A stretch of 64,000 bases of DNA from Sphingomonas sp. GTDB taxonomy: Bacteria; Pseudomonadota; Alphaproteobacteria; Sphingomonadales; Sphingomonadaceae. This document shows, piece by piece, positions 7,506 to 15,748 of the stretch (position 1 is its first letter; each line of letters starts with the position of its first letter). The DNA is taken from NCBI RefSeq assembly GCF_025362505.1, contig NZ_JANYGG010000135.1, positions 18,017 through 82,016 on the forward strand, given 5' to 3'. Position numbers and translations under genes: made by a program. A model generated the notes under the pieces. That model was not told the origin of the DNA. It worked only from the letters and a program-made list of their open reading frames with translations, and did no database searches.

Positions 7506-9380
7506 ATGCCAGCAACCATTATCCAGACCAACGCCGTCCCGTTCCAAAAGACAGCGATTGATCCCGTTACTCTCGACATCATCGAAAATGCGCTGCGCAA
7601 TGCGCGCAACGAAATGGACGCAACCTTGAAGCGAACCGCCATGTCGCCCGGCATCCGCGAGCAAGGCGATGCCTTCCCGTTGATCGCAGATCACGCAGGC
7701 AAGATGATTGTGGGCCAATTCGGCAGCTTCATCGGCGGTTTCCTCGAAAGCTACGAGGGGACCTTGGAAGAAGGCGACATGATCTTGCTTTCGGATCCGT
7801 ATAGCTGTGCAGGCGCCGTCAGCCATTCGAACGACTGGCTGGTGCTTTTGCCGGTGTTCAAGAACGGCCGTATCCTCGGCTACACCGCCATGTTCGGCCA
7901 CCAGGCGGACATCGGCGGCAAAGTTGTCGGCTCCATGCCCGTCGATTCTCGCTCAATCTTTGAAGAGGGTGTTCGAATTCCGCCGGTGAAGATCTGGAAG
8001 AAGGGCGAATACAATGAGGATCTGATAAAGCTGGTCATGCACCAGACGCGCAAACCCGATTGGTGCCAGGCCGATCTCAATGCCTTGATCGCCTCATGCC
8101 GCGTGGCCGCGCGCCGCGTCATCGAAATGGCCGAGCGGTTTGGTGATGATGTCTACATTTCTGCGACCGAGGAATTGCTCGCCCGCAACCATCGCGCGAT
8201 GAAGCACCTGATCGCCAACGCGATCGGCGAGGCACCAGTCACGTTTGAAGACTATATTTGCGACGACGGCATGGGCGCTGGCCCGTTCAAGATCAAATGC
8301 ACGATGTGGCGCGAGGGCGAACGCGTGGTACTCGATTTTGCCGGGACCGACCCTCAAAGCCAGTATTCGATCAACTTCCTGCTCAACGAGAACATGTTCC
8401 GCATGTTTTTCGGCATCTACATGATCATGGTTTTCGACCCGCAGATCCTGTTCAATGACGGCTTCTATGATCTGATTGATGTTCGTATTCCGGAAGGATC
8501 GCTCCTGAAGCCGGTCTTTCCGGCCGCGCTTTCCGGGCGCACGCACGCACTGGGCCGCATTTTTGACGTTCTCGGCGGTTTGCTTGGCCAAAAGACTCCG
8601 GAATTCCTAAATGCTGCTGGGTTTTCGTCGAGCCCGCACCTGTTTTATTCAGGGCATGATGCCAAGGGGAAATGGTTCCAGCTCTTTCAAATCGGGTTTG
8701 GCGGCATACCCGGACGTCCAATGGGCGATGGCCCTGATGGACACTCGCTGTGGCCGGGCTTTACCAACGTGCCCAACGAGTTCCTCGAACGCTATTTCCC
8801 GCTCCTGATCGAGAACTATGAAACGGTGCCGGACAGCGGTGGTGCCGGGCTCCATCGCGGCGGCAACGGCATTCACATGACCTATCGCTTCCTGGCCGCA
8901 GGCACGATCTCGGCGCATGATGACCGCTGGTTTGTGCCTCCATGGGGGGTCAATGGCGGCGAGCCGGGCCGCCGTGCGCGCAAGATCATTGAGAAGCCGG
9001 ACGGCACGCAGGTCAACATTGGCAACAAGGTTGATGCCTATCCCGTCGAAGCCAACGATTTGCTCCATTTCATCACCTGGGGCGGCGGCGGCTGGGGCGA
9101 TCCGCTTGAACGCGCGCCCGAATTGGTCGGTAAGGAGATTGCGCAGGGTCTAGTGACTTCCGCTGGTGCCCGCTCTTATGGTGTTGTCGCCAATGACAAT
9201 GGCGCCGTCGATATGGCAGCTACCGAAACGCTCCGTGCAAAGATGCGCACCGAGCGCTCGCCCCTCGCTGTGTTCAACTATGGCCCTGACATCGAAACGC
9301 TGCGCGCGAATTGCGAGGCCGAAACCGGGCTCCCGGCCCCTGTGCAGCCCGTCTGGCAAACGCTGCAAGCGGCAGACTAG
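7506..9380 (+). CDS. hyuB: Hydantoinase/oxoprolinase family protein, subunit B
   Basis: A 624-residue HyuB-type subunit that works with HyuA. It opens with the usual 'DPVTLDIIENALRNARNEMDATLKRTAMSP', then 'LLSDPYSCAGAVSHSNDWLVLLPVF' and 'FGHQADIGGK', which carry the Asp/His residues typical of the metal site of this family. A 'SGGAGLHRGGNGI' loop and 'GGGGWGDPLERAPELV' close the C-terminal half. A strong AGGAGG (about 7493) precedes the ATG. Subunits of this kind make 5-oxoprolinase, N-methylhydantoinase, caprolactamase and acetone or acetophenone carboxylases. The neighbouring CoA-transferase and lyase argue for catabolism of an amide or ketone to CoA thioesters (inference). Confidence 0.92.
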   Translation: MPATIIQTNAVPFQKTAIDPVTLDIIENALRNARNEMDATLKRTAMSPGIREQGDAFPLIADHAGKMIVGQFGSFIGGFLESYEGTLEEGDMILLSDPYSCAGAVSHSNDWLVLLPVFKNGRILGYTAMFGHQADIGGKVVGSMPVDSRSIFEEGVRIPPVKIWKKGEYNEDLIKLVMHQTRKPDWCQADLNALIASCRVAARRVIEMAERFGDDVYISATEELLARNHRAMKHLIANAIGEAPVTFEDYICDDGMGAGPFKIKCTMWREGERVVLDFAGTDPQSQYSINFLLNENMFRMFFGIYMIMVFDPQILFNDGFYDLIDVRIPEGSLLKPVFPAALSGRTHALGRIFDVLGGLLGQKTPEFLNAAGFSSSPHLFYSGHDAKGKWFQLFQIGFGGIPGRPMGDGPDGHSLWPGFTNVPNEFLERYFPLLIENYETVPDSGGAGLHRGGNGIHMTYRFLAAGTISAHDDRWFVPPWGVNGGEPGRRARKIIEKPDGTQVNIGNKVDAYPVEANDLLHFITWGGGGWGDPLERAPELVGKEIAQGLVTSAGARSYGVVANDNGAVDMAATETLRAKMRTERSPLAVFNYGPDIETLRANCEAETGLPAPVQPVWQTLQAAD

Positions 9381-9385
9381 CCCTC

Positions 9386-10576
9386 ATGGAGAATCAGGGC
9401 GCACTTAAGGATATCCGCGTCGTCGAACTGGGCCAGTTGCTCGCGGGACCATTTTGCGGCCAGCTGCTGGGAGACATGGGCGCCGAAGTGATCAAGGTCG
9501 AACCGCCTGGCGAGGGCGATCCGATGCGTGTTTGGGGCCTTGGCGATGACAAGGTGAATTGGGAGGTCATCTCCCGCAATAAAAAGTCGGTCTCGGCCAA
9601 CTTGCGTGTTCCTGAAGGGCAAGAGCTTGTCCGCAAGCTGATCGCCACGGCCGATGTCTTGGTCGAAAACTTCAAACCCGGCACGCTTGAAAAATGGGGT
9701 CTTGGTCCCGAAGCGTTGCACGCGATCAATCCGGGCCTGATTATTGCGCGCATGTCGGGCTATGGTCAGACAGGCCCTTATTCCGATCGCGCCGGCTTTG
9801 GCGGGATCGGGGAAGCTATGGGCGGTTGGCGCTATATCGTGGGCGAACCCGATCGCCCGCCAAGCCGGATGGGCATTTCGATCGGCGACACGTTGACAGC
9901 GACTTATGGCTGCATGGGCGTGCTTGCCGCGCTCCATGCGCGTACCGCGACCGGCGAAGGCCAGGTGATTGACACCGCGCTTTACGAGGCGGTGCTGCAA
10001 GTCATGGAAAGCGTCATCTCCGAATATGACCACTCGGGAATCATCCGCGAACGATCCGGCTCGTTCCTGCCCGGCATCGCACCGTCGAACGTCTATCGGT
10101 GCAGCGATGGGGACTTCATGATCGGCGCAAACAAGGACGCCATTTTTGCGCGCCTTGCACAGGCCATGGGCAAAGCAGAACTGGCGACCGACCCCCGTTA
10201 TTCGTCCCACGTCGCGAGGGGCGAGAACCAGATCGAACTCGATGAACTGATCAATGCTTGGACCTGGCACCACACCGTTGCCGAGGTCGATGCCTTGATG
10301 ATCGCGCATTCGGTGCCCGCAGGAAAAGTATACCGCGCGCCTGAGATGCTCCAAGATCCGCATTTCCAAGCCCGCCAAGCCATCATCGACGTGGAGACCG
10401 AACGGTTTGGCAAGCTCAAAATGCAGAATGTAGTGCCCCGTTTTTCCGCGACACCAAGCAGTGTGCGCACACCCGCGCCGTCCTGCGTTGGCCAGCACAA
10501 TGCCGAAGTCTATGGCAATCTCTTGGGCATGTCGGATCAACAGCGCAATGATCTTGCCCAACGAGGGGTCATTTGA
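9386..10576 (+). CDS. CaiB/BaiF family (class III) CoA-transferase
   Basis: A 396-residue family III CoA-transferase that moves CoA between carboxylic acids through aspartyl-anhydride and aspartyl-CoA intermediates. Motifs include 'DIRVVELGQLLAGPFCGQLLGDMGAEVIKVEPP', 'SRNKKSVSANLR', 'VENFKPGTLEKWGLG', 'MSGYGQTGPYSDRAGF', and Asp168 in 'ISIGDTL', which matches the catalytic Asp169 of formyl-CoA transferase. The ATG at 9386, five bases after the hyuB stop, begins the conserved domain directly; a longer frame from 9311 would overlap hyuB and is rejected. It probably activates the acid released by HyuAB using acetyl-CoA or succinyl-CoA, giving the substrate of the HMGL-type lyase (inference). Confidence 0.92.
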   Translation: MENQGALKDIRVVELGQLLAGPFCGQLLGDMGAEVIKVEPPGEGDPMRVWGLGDDKVNWEVISRNKKSVSANLRVPEGQELVRKLIATADVLVENFKPGTLEKWGLGPEALHAINPGLIIARMSGYGQTGPYSDRAGFGGIGEAMGGWRYIVGEPDRPPSRMGISIGDTLTATYGCMGVLAALHARTATGEGQVIDTALYEAVLQVMESVISEYDHSGIIRERSGSFLPGIAPSNVYRCSDGDFMIGANKDAIFARLAQAMGKAELATDPRYSSHVARGENQIELDELINAWTWHHTVAEVDALMIAHSVPAGKVYRAPEMLQDPHFQARQAIIDVETERFGKLKMQNVVPRFSATPSSVRTPAPSCVGQHNAEVYGNLLGMSDQQRNDLAQRGVI

Positions 10577-10662
10577 TGGGCAGCGACTACGACGCGTTGG
10601 CTGCAAATTACACGGGTGCTTTTGACGGTCACATTGCTTTCGGCCAAAACCTGCGCTCGTGA
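10576..10662 (+). pseudogene. Truncated reading frame at the end of the catabolic operon
   Basis: An ATG at 10576 overlaps the CoA-transferase stop as TGATG, the same coupling used elsewhere in the cluster. It opens a 28-codon frame (MGSDYDALAANYTGAF...) that stops at 10662. The coupled start suggests a once longer last gene of the operon whose 3' part was lost at the junction with the apparent IS remnant that follows. No family was recognised from so short a piece. It could also be a genuine micro-ORF. Confidence 0.4.
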
Positions 10663-10683
10663 TCGTCGATGTGGTCATAAATA

Positions 10684-10837
10684 GACACGAATCGCCGAAC
10701 AGCGGCGTAGACTTCCACGGCGAACATCCCCTCTGCTCCCCAAAAAGGAGCAGCCTATCCACTGGCCGGATTTTACTCCGCCTCGCTCAGCACCACGCAG
10801 GCGTTCCAGTGGCCTGCTTTGTCACCGCCCTGCACAA
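10684..10837 (-). mobile_element. Probable remnant of an IS21-family 5' end (istA start)
   Basis: On the minus strand an ATG at 10727 encodes MFAVEVYAAVRRFV. I recognise this as the usual beginning of IstA-type transposases of one IS21 group. After 'RRFV' the frame diverges from the expected helix-turn-helix sequence, so only the first codons remain. Upstream of the ATG, 10733-10752 contains TGCTCC...GGAGCA, a small hairpin. The stretch between the truncated frame and the DUF347 gene holds no other coding signal. Identification is from memory of the N-terminal motif and should be checked by a search. Confidence 0.42.
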
Positions 10838-11671
10838 TCATGCCGCCACTTCGCTTGAAGGATGAAGTCCCGCGCGCTGCGGGAGTACCAGGATAAGCGC
10901 GAGGATCACGGCGGCGAGCGCCATTGATGCCACCGGACGGCTGAACTCGAGCCCGCCCTTGGTGACCGGCTTGTCGATGAAGTCTCCCACGGTGGCGCCG
11001 AGCGGACGGGTCAGGATGAATGCCGCCCAGAACAGGATGACCCGGTTGATGCTGGTCGCATAGTAGACCAGCGTCAGCACGGTGAGCATCGCGCCGAAAA
11101 TCAGCGCCCCGCCTGAATAGCCTGGTCCGGCGTCGGCCACCCAGTCACCGAGCGCGGTGCCGAGGGTCTGCGAGAAGGTGATCGTGATCCAGTAAAACGC
11201 TTCGGCGCTGGGGGTGACGACGGTGTCAACGTTGACCGTTCCGAGCGTGCGATGCCAGACGAACAGCGAGGCAATCACGCAGGAAAACAGCAACAGCGAT
11301 CCACCGGAATAGCCGATGCCGAGCGAGCGGTCGGCGAAGTCAGCGAGCGTCGTTCCAGCTGTGGTCGAGGCGACAATCGTCGCCCAGTAGAGCAAGGGAT
11401 GAAAGCGCTTGGCATTCATCTGCGCCCACACCAGCACGACGAGGCAGGTCGCGAACAGCAGGGTGCCGACGACATAACCCAGATTATCAGGCGAGATCGG
11501 CGGCGCAGTGCCGAACAGGCTGGTCCACAGCGCGACTAGATTGTTCTTCCACGTCATACTGACGGTGTCGCCTGCGGTTTCGCCAAGTGTGGTGGCGAGA
11601 ATCTTCACGATCCAGAAACCCAGCGTCACCGCCGGGACCTTGCTCGCATCGATGGTTTGGTCGTTCGTCAC
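10838..11671 (-). CDS. DUF347 repeat (COG4705) membrane protein
   Basis: A 277-residue polytopic inner-membrane protein. Short repeats of the DUF347 type are plain: 'FWIVKILATTLGETAGD', 'ASTTAGTTLADFADR', 'ITITFSQTLGTALGDWVAD' and 'FILTRPLGATVGDFIDKP'. Each pairs a membrane helix with a (T/S)xGxxxxD motif. About nine hydrophobic segments are visible. The start is GTG at 11671, overlapping the stop of the histidine kinase as GTGA, so it is the last gene of a PepSY-regulator-kinase-DUF347 operon. The family is uncharacterised; the repeated acidic residue in membrane helices suggests transport of a cation or small solute, but that is a guess. Confidence 0.85.
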   Translation of the reverse strand: MTNDQTIDASKVPAVTLGFWIVKILATTLGETAGDTVSMTWKNNLVALWTSLFGTAPPISPDNLGYVVGTLLFATCLVVLVWAQMNAKRFHPLLYWATIVASTTAGTTLADFADRSLGIGYSGGSLLLFSCVIASLFVWHRTLGTVNVDTVVTPSAEAFYWITITFSQTLGTALGDWVADAGPGYSGGALIFGAMLTVLTLVYYATSINRVILFWAAFILTRPLGATVGDFIDKPVTKGGLEFSRPVASMALAAVILALILVLPQRAGLHPSSEVAA

Positions 11672-13041
11672 TGTTCCACCTCAATCTTGGGATGGTGCAT
11701 CGAGCGCACCGGGAATTCCATGGTTGCGCTGAGACCGGGATCCGCGTCGCGAAGGACCAGTTGCCCGCCATGCAGCCGGGTAACTGCGCGAACCAAATTG
11801 AGCCCGAGGCCGTGACCCTCAGTAGTGCGACTGCGATCGAGCCGGGTGAAACGCTCGACGATCCGTGCGCGATCCGCCTTCGCCACCCCCGGGCCATTAT
11901 CGACTATCTGGAGGCAGATCCACGCGCCGGACGAAACCAGCGTGAGGCGGATCAGGGTGCCGGTCGGAGTGTGGCGTTGCGCGTTCTCGATGAGGTTGAT
12001 CGCCGCTTGGGCAATCAGATCACGATCCCCGTCCATGATAAGCGCCGGCTCGACCGACCATAGTAAGGTACGCCCGCCTTCCGCGACCGACGGGAAATAA
12101 CTGTCGGCCAGCTCGGTGATCATCGCGCTGATGTCGAACAGAGCAAAAAACTTGCGCGTCTCGCCGCTCTCGACCTCGGCGATCCGCAAGATTGCGCCGA
12201 ACAGGGACAGCAGTTCGTCGACCCGGCGAATGCCATCTTCGATCACCGGCCCAGCAGACGCACCGGCACCAGCAAGTCCCTCCTCGAGACCATTGCGGAG
12301 CCGGGCAAGCGGGGTGCGCAGGTCATGTGCAACGTCACTCGAAACCTGACGCAGATTGTCGAGGAGCCCCTCAATCCGGTCGAGCATGCGGTTGAGCGTC
12401 TTGGCGAGCTCGTCGAATTCGTCCTGTCGCAGGCTGACCGGCATTCGCCTGCGAACATCGCCCGCGATAATCGCTTCTGCGCCACCGCTGATTGCCTGGA
12501 GGCGTCGGCGAAGATAGGCCCCCAACAATAGCGCGCTGGCCAAGCCTGACAGGCAAACGGCGAGAAAGCCGGCGGCGAATACGGTGATTACGGTCTGGTC
12601 AGCACGTTCGATCGATTCGCGGTCGGCGGCGACGACCAGCCGCTCGCGTGGCGACAAGTCGATTGCCAACCCTCTCGCCGCGTCGGCGCCTCCGCGCGGG
12701 TCGATAAAGCCGATGTCGCGCAGTCCGAGCGCCGGACGTGCTGTGTCCAGCGACCCCAGCAATCGGCGCCCATCAGCAGCAAACACCGCGTAGAGCAAAC
12801 GGGTCGGCGAGCGAGAAGCCTCCCGCTGCGCGATCGCGTCGGCCAGCTCGGTGCCACCGTCATTGTGATATTCGCCGACGAGCGTCCGCGCTTCGTCGGT
12901 TACGGTGGCGTCGAGCTGACGCGTGAAGTCGAGGTGCATCGTCTCGAAAATTACGAGGCCAAGCAGTGCGACGCCCAACGCGAGGATTGCGGTATAGGCG
13001 AACCCAATTCGGTAGGCCGCGCTGCTCTTGCGACTAGTCAT
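11668..13041 (-). CDS. Two-component sensor histidine kinase
   Basis: A 457-residue inner-membrane sensor kinase. One TM segment lies near residues 15-35, a periplasmic sensor of about 130 residues follows, and a second TM lies near 165-190. The cytoplasm holds a HAMP linker, the H-box 'DVAHDLRTPLARLR', the N-box 'NLIENAQRH' and the ATP-lid motifs 'DNGPGV' and 'GHGLGLNLV'. The ATG at 13041 begins eight bases before the end of the regulator gene; a start at 13065 would lengthen the overlap. The neighbouring PepSY and DUF347 genes are likely partners or targets. The signal is unknown; the class resembles QseC/PmrB-like sensors. Confidence 0.92.
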   Translation of the reverse strand: MTSRKSSAAYRIGFAYTAILALGVALLGLVIFETMHLDFTRQLDATVTDEARTLVGEYHNDGGTELADAIAQREASRSPTRLLYAVFAADGRRLLGSLDTARPALGLRDIGFIDPRGGADAARGLAIDLSPRERLVVAADRESIERADQTVITVFAAGFLAVCLSGLASALLLGAYLRRRLQAISGGAEAIIAGDVRRRMPVSLRQDEFDELAKTLNRMLDRIEGLLDNLRQVSSDVAHDLRTPLARLRNGLEEGLAGAGASAGPVIEDGIRRVDELLSLFGAILRIAEVESGETRKFFALFDISAMITELADSYFPSVAEGGRTLLWSVEPALIMDGDRDLIAQAAINLIENAQRHTPTGTLIRLTLVSSGAWICLQIVDNGPGVAKADRARIVERFTRLDRSRTTEGHGLGLNLVRAVTRLHGGQLVLRDADPGLSATMEFPVRSMHHPKIEVEQ

Positions 13042-13711
13042 TGCCGCGCATCCGGTAGCCGGCACCGCGCACCGTTTCGATCAGGTCGTTCTTGCTGCCC
13101 TCGTTGAGCTTCGCGCGCAAGCGGCTGATATGCGTATCGACGATGTTAGTCTGGGGGTCGAAATGATAACCCCATACGCGCTCAAGCAGCATCGTGCGTG
13201 TGACGACCCGGTCGCCGCCGCGGAGCAATTCTTCCAGCAGGCGAAACTCGCGTGGCTGAAGCGGGATGACCTTACCCTCGCGGCGCACCTCGCGCTTCAA
13301 CAGGTCGAGCGAGATCGAGCCATGCTCAAGCCGGGTCGGTTCGGGATTGGCCGGTGGCCGCCGATGCAAGGCGTTCAGGCGTGCGGCGAGCTCGGAAAAG
13401 GCGAACGGCTTGACCAGATAATCGTCGGCGCCCGCGTCGAGACCCTCGACCCGATCCTCGATCCGGCCGAGCGCGGTCAGCAGAAGCACCGGCGCGTGGA
13501 TGTTCGCCGCACGGAGGCGACGCAGCACGGCCAGACCGTCGAGACCTGGCAGCAGGCGATCGAGGATCAGCACGTCAAACGGCTCTGTCACGGCGAAATG
13601 GAGCGCATCGGGCCCATTATCCGCGCGCAGCACCGCGTGGCCGAGTTCCTCGAGCCCGCGCGTGATGAAACCGGCCGTTTCGAGGTCGTCTTCGGCAAGC
13701 AGGATCTGCAT
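13034..13711 (-). CDS. OmpR/PhoB-type response regulator
   Basis: A 225-residue regulator. The receiver domain shows 'ILLAEDDLETAGFI', the phospho-acceptor Asp in 'DVLILDRLLPGLDG', 'LLLTALG' and the Lys of 'DYLVKPFAFSEL'. The C-terminal winged helix shows 'PLQPREFRLLEELLRGGDRVVTRTMLLERVWGYHFDPQTNIVDTHISRLRAKL'. It is paired with the kinase whose start overlaps its 3' end. It probably activates the upstream PepSY gene and its own operon. Confidence 0.95.
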   Translation of the reverse strand: MQILLAEDDLETAGFITRGLEELGHAVLRADNGPDALHFAVTEPFDVLILDRLLPGLDGLAVLRRLRAANIHAPVLLLTALGRIEDRVEGLDAGADDYLVKPFAFSELAARLNALHRRPPANPEPTRLEHGSISLDLLKREVRREGKVIPLQPREFRLLEELLRGGDRVVTRTMLLERVWGYHFDPQTNIVDTHISRLRAKLNEGSKNDLIETVRGAGYRMRGND

Positions 13712-13803
13712 CGAATCTCCGCGGCGCGGTCAAGCCGCCCATAAGAGCATGAACGTGCCACCGGCGGAAGCGCAAGGCACCTCCGCCGACGGCGTTACAG
13801 TGT

Positions 13804-14100
13804 CTAGTCGTGGTCGACCTTGCCCTCGGACTTGTTCTCGACCACGCGGCCGGTCTGGCCGTCGATGCCGATCTCCTGGACATGGCCTTTCTGCTGGATA
13901 TCGAACGAATAGCGCCAACCGTGCTCATTCTCATATTCGCTTGAAATAAGCTTTCCCGGCGCAAGATGCAGCGCCTTGGCGCGCGCTGCGGCCATGGTAA
14001 TCCTTGGCTTGGGGGCGGAACTCGTAGCGGCGACCGCTGCACCGGCGAAAACGAGCGTGCCGGCGAGCAATGTCGCCGAGATGCGTGCGAAACGGGTCAT
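13804..14100 (-). CDS. PepSY domain periplasmic protein
   Basis: A 98-residue exported protein. A signal peptide (MTRFARISATLLAGTLVFAGAAVA) precedes a single PepSY domain containing 'ARAKALHLAPGKLISSEYENEHGWRYSFDI' and 'EIGIDGQTGRVV'. The ATG at 14100 has a clear GGAGAG ribosome site; longer starts are rejected. PepSY proteins next to two-component systems are often periplasmic modulators or targets of the sensor. The gene lies 92 bp upstream of the regulator and points the same way. Confidence 0.88.
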   Translation of the reverse strand: MTRFARISATLLAGTLVFAGAAVAATSSAPKPRITMAAARAKALHLAPGKLISSEYENEHGWRYSFDIQQKGHVQEIGIDGQTGRVVENKSEGKVDHD

Positions 14101-14112
14101 TTTCTCTCCTGG

Positions 14113-14130
14113 ATATGGACGAAATGTCCA
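14113..14130. promoter_or_regulatory. Interrupted palindrome upstream of the PepSY gene
   Basis: TGGAC-gaaat-GTCCA (14116-14130) lies just upstream of the PepSY ribosome site. On the minus strand it reads ATTGGACATTTCGTCC, matching 14 of 16 bases with a palindrome between cyoA and the MFS gene at about 62179-62194. It could be an operator or a leader hairpin. Confidence 0.3.
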
Positions 14131-14358
14131 ATCCCACAGCTTGTCGCATAATGCGGGTTCGCCCTTTGTGACGCGCGCATTGAAAAGCCCCAATGTTCCC
14201 GAATGGCAGAGACAAGATTGTACGGTTCCTGTCACACTCCGTTGATCGCGGACGGCACATTTCACGACGGCTCCCGCTTTTCGTCGCTTTCTTGGGCACC
14301 GGAACGCCGGGTGGCATGAAACGTTGGCCCACCAACCTCAGCAGCAGCGGATGACCCC

Positions 14359-15738
14359 ATGTTCAAAAGCATCAATCCCGCGACCGGTGACGAGATCGGC
14401 ACCTACCCCGAACTCACTTCCGAGGAGCTCGAGGGGAAGGTCGCGCGCGCCGCCTCGCGTTTCGCCAGCTGGCGTTTCAGCCCGGTGCCTGAGCGGACCC
14501 AGCTGCTCGAGAAGATCGCCGAAATCTTCGATACGCGGCTTGAGCCAATGGCGCGGATGGCGAGCGCGGAGATGGGCAAGACGCTCGTCTCGGCTCGTGC
14601 CGAGGTTCAGAAATGCGCCGCCGCCTTTCGCTATTATGCTCAAAACGGTGAGGCTTTCCTCAAGCCGCGGCCGATCGCCGGGGCGAAGGGCGAGGTCCAT
14701 TTGCTCCCGCTCGGCGTCATCCTGGCGGTGATGCCGTGGAACTTCCCCTACTGGCAAGCAGTCCGCTTCCTCGCTCCGACGATCCTTGCCGGAAATGTCG
14801 GGCTGTTGAAGCACGCCAGCATCGTTCAGGGGGTCGCCGGGATGATCGAGGAGGCGGTGATCGCCGCTGGCGCGCCCGACGGGCTGTTCCAGAATTTGGC
14901 GATCAAGTCGGGCAATGTCGCGGCGCTGATCGCCGACGAGCGGGTGGCGGCGGTAACGCTGACCGGGAGCGAAGGCGCGGGCCGCTCGGTCGCCGTGGCG
15001 GCGGGTGGCGCGCTCAAGAAAGCGGTGCTCGAGCTCGGCGGGTCGGACCCATTCATCGTCATGCCGTCGGCCGACCTCGATCTCGCCGTCAAGGCCGCCG
15101 TCACCGCGCGGATCCAGAATAGCGGCCAGTCCTGCGTCTGCGCCAAACGGATGATCGTCCACGCCGATGTGTATGACGCCTTCGCCGAGCGGTTCATCGC
15201 CGGCATGCTGGCTGCGAAGGCAGGCGATCCGATGGACCCGGCGAGCGACATGGGTCCGCTGTCGAGTTTCGAGCAAATGGACACCGTGCTCGGCCAACTC
15301 GAGGAGGCGAAGGCGGCGGGAGCGACCCTGATCGGTGGCGAGGCTCTGCCGGGCAAGGGCGCTTATATCGGCGGCGGCGTGCTGACCGGCGTGCCGCTCG
15401 ACAGCAAGCTCGCCCATGAGGAGATTTTCGGGCCGATTGCGATGCTGTTCAAGGTGGCGGATATCGACGAGGCGATCCGGCTCGCCAACGCGATTCCGTT
15501 CGGTCTTGGGTCTTCGGTATGGACCCGCGAACCTGCCGAGGAAGCGCGGTTCATCGTAGGAATCGAGGCTGGTATGACCGCGGTCAACCAGATGCTCGCC
15601 TCCGCTCCCGAGGCTCCGTTCGGCGGGATCAAGCGCTCAGGCCACGGCCGCGAATTGGGGCAGTGGGGGCTTCATGAGTTCATGAACGTGAAAACGGTCC
15701 TCCGCTCGGGGACAAGCGGAGGACCGGATAGGTCTTGA
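14359..15738 (+). CDS. Aldehyde dehydrogenase, succinate-semialdehyde dehydrogenase-like
   Basis: A 459-residue NAD(P)-dependent aldehyde dehydrogenase of the short succinate-semialdehyde type. Present are 'PWNFPYWQAVRFLAPTILAGN', the Rossmann loop 'LTGSEGAGRSVA', the general base Glu in 'LELGGSDPFIV', the nucleophile Cys in 'NSGQSCVCAKR', and the C-terminal 'PFGGIKRSGHGRELGQWGLHEFMNVKTV'. It lacks the N-terminal extension of larger GabD enzymes. It is transcribed divergently from the PepSY gene. The last dozen residues (LRSGTSGGPDRS) are encoded by a terminator-like hairpin. Succinate semialdehyde is the most likely substrate, but other semialdehydes are possible. Confidence 0.9.
   Translation: MFKSINPATGDEIGTYPELTSEELEGKVARAASRFASWRFSPVPERTQLLEKIAEIFDTRLEPMARMASAEMGKTLVSARAEVQKCAAAFRYYAQNGEAFLKPRPIAGAKGEVHLLPLGVILAVMPWNFPYWQAVRFLAPTILAGNVGLLKHASIVQGVAGMIEEAVIAAGAPDGLFQNLAIKSGNVAALIADERVAAVTLTGSEGAGRSVAVAAGGALKKAVLELGGSDPFIVMPSADLDLAVKAAVTARIQNSGQSCVCAKRMIVHADVYDAFAERFIAGMLAAKAGDPMDPASDMGPLSSFEQMDTVLGQLEEAKAAGATLIGGEALPGKGAYIGGGVLTGVPLDSKLAHEEIFGPIAMLFKVADIDEAIRLANAIPFGLGSSVWTREPAEEARFIVGIEAGMTAVNQMLASAPEAPFGGIKRSGHGRELGQWGLHEFMNVKTVLRSGTSGGPDRS
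15695..15726. terminator. Terminator-like hairpin inside the 3' end of the aldehyde dehydrogenase gene
   Basis: A perfect 12-bp inverted repeat, CGGTCCTCCGCT (15695-15706) and AGCGGAGGACCG (15715-15726) with an 8-nt loop, ends 12 bp before the coding stop. It lies between two convergent genes and could stop transcription from both sides, although no strong T-run follows. Confidence 0.55.
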
Positions 15739-15748
15739 AGCCAAGCGG

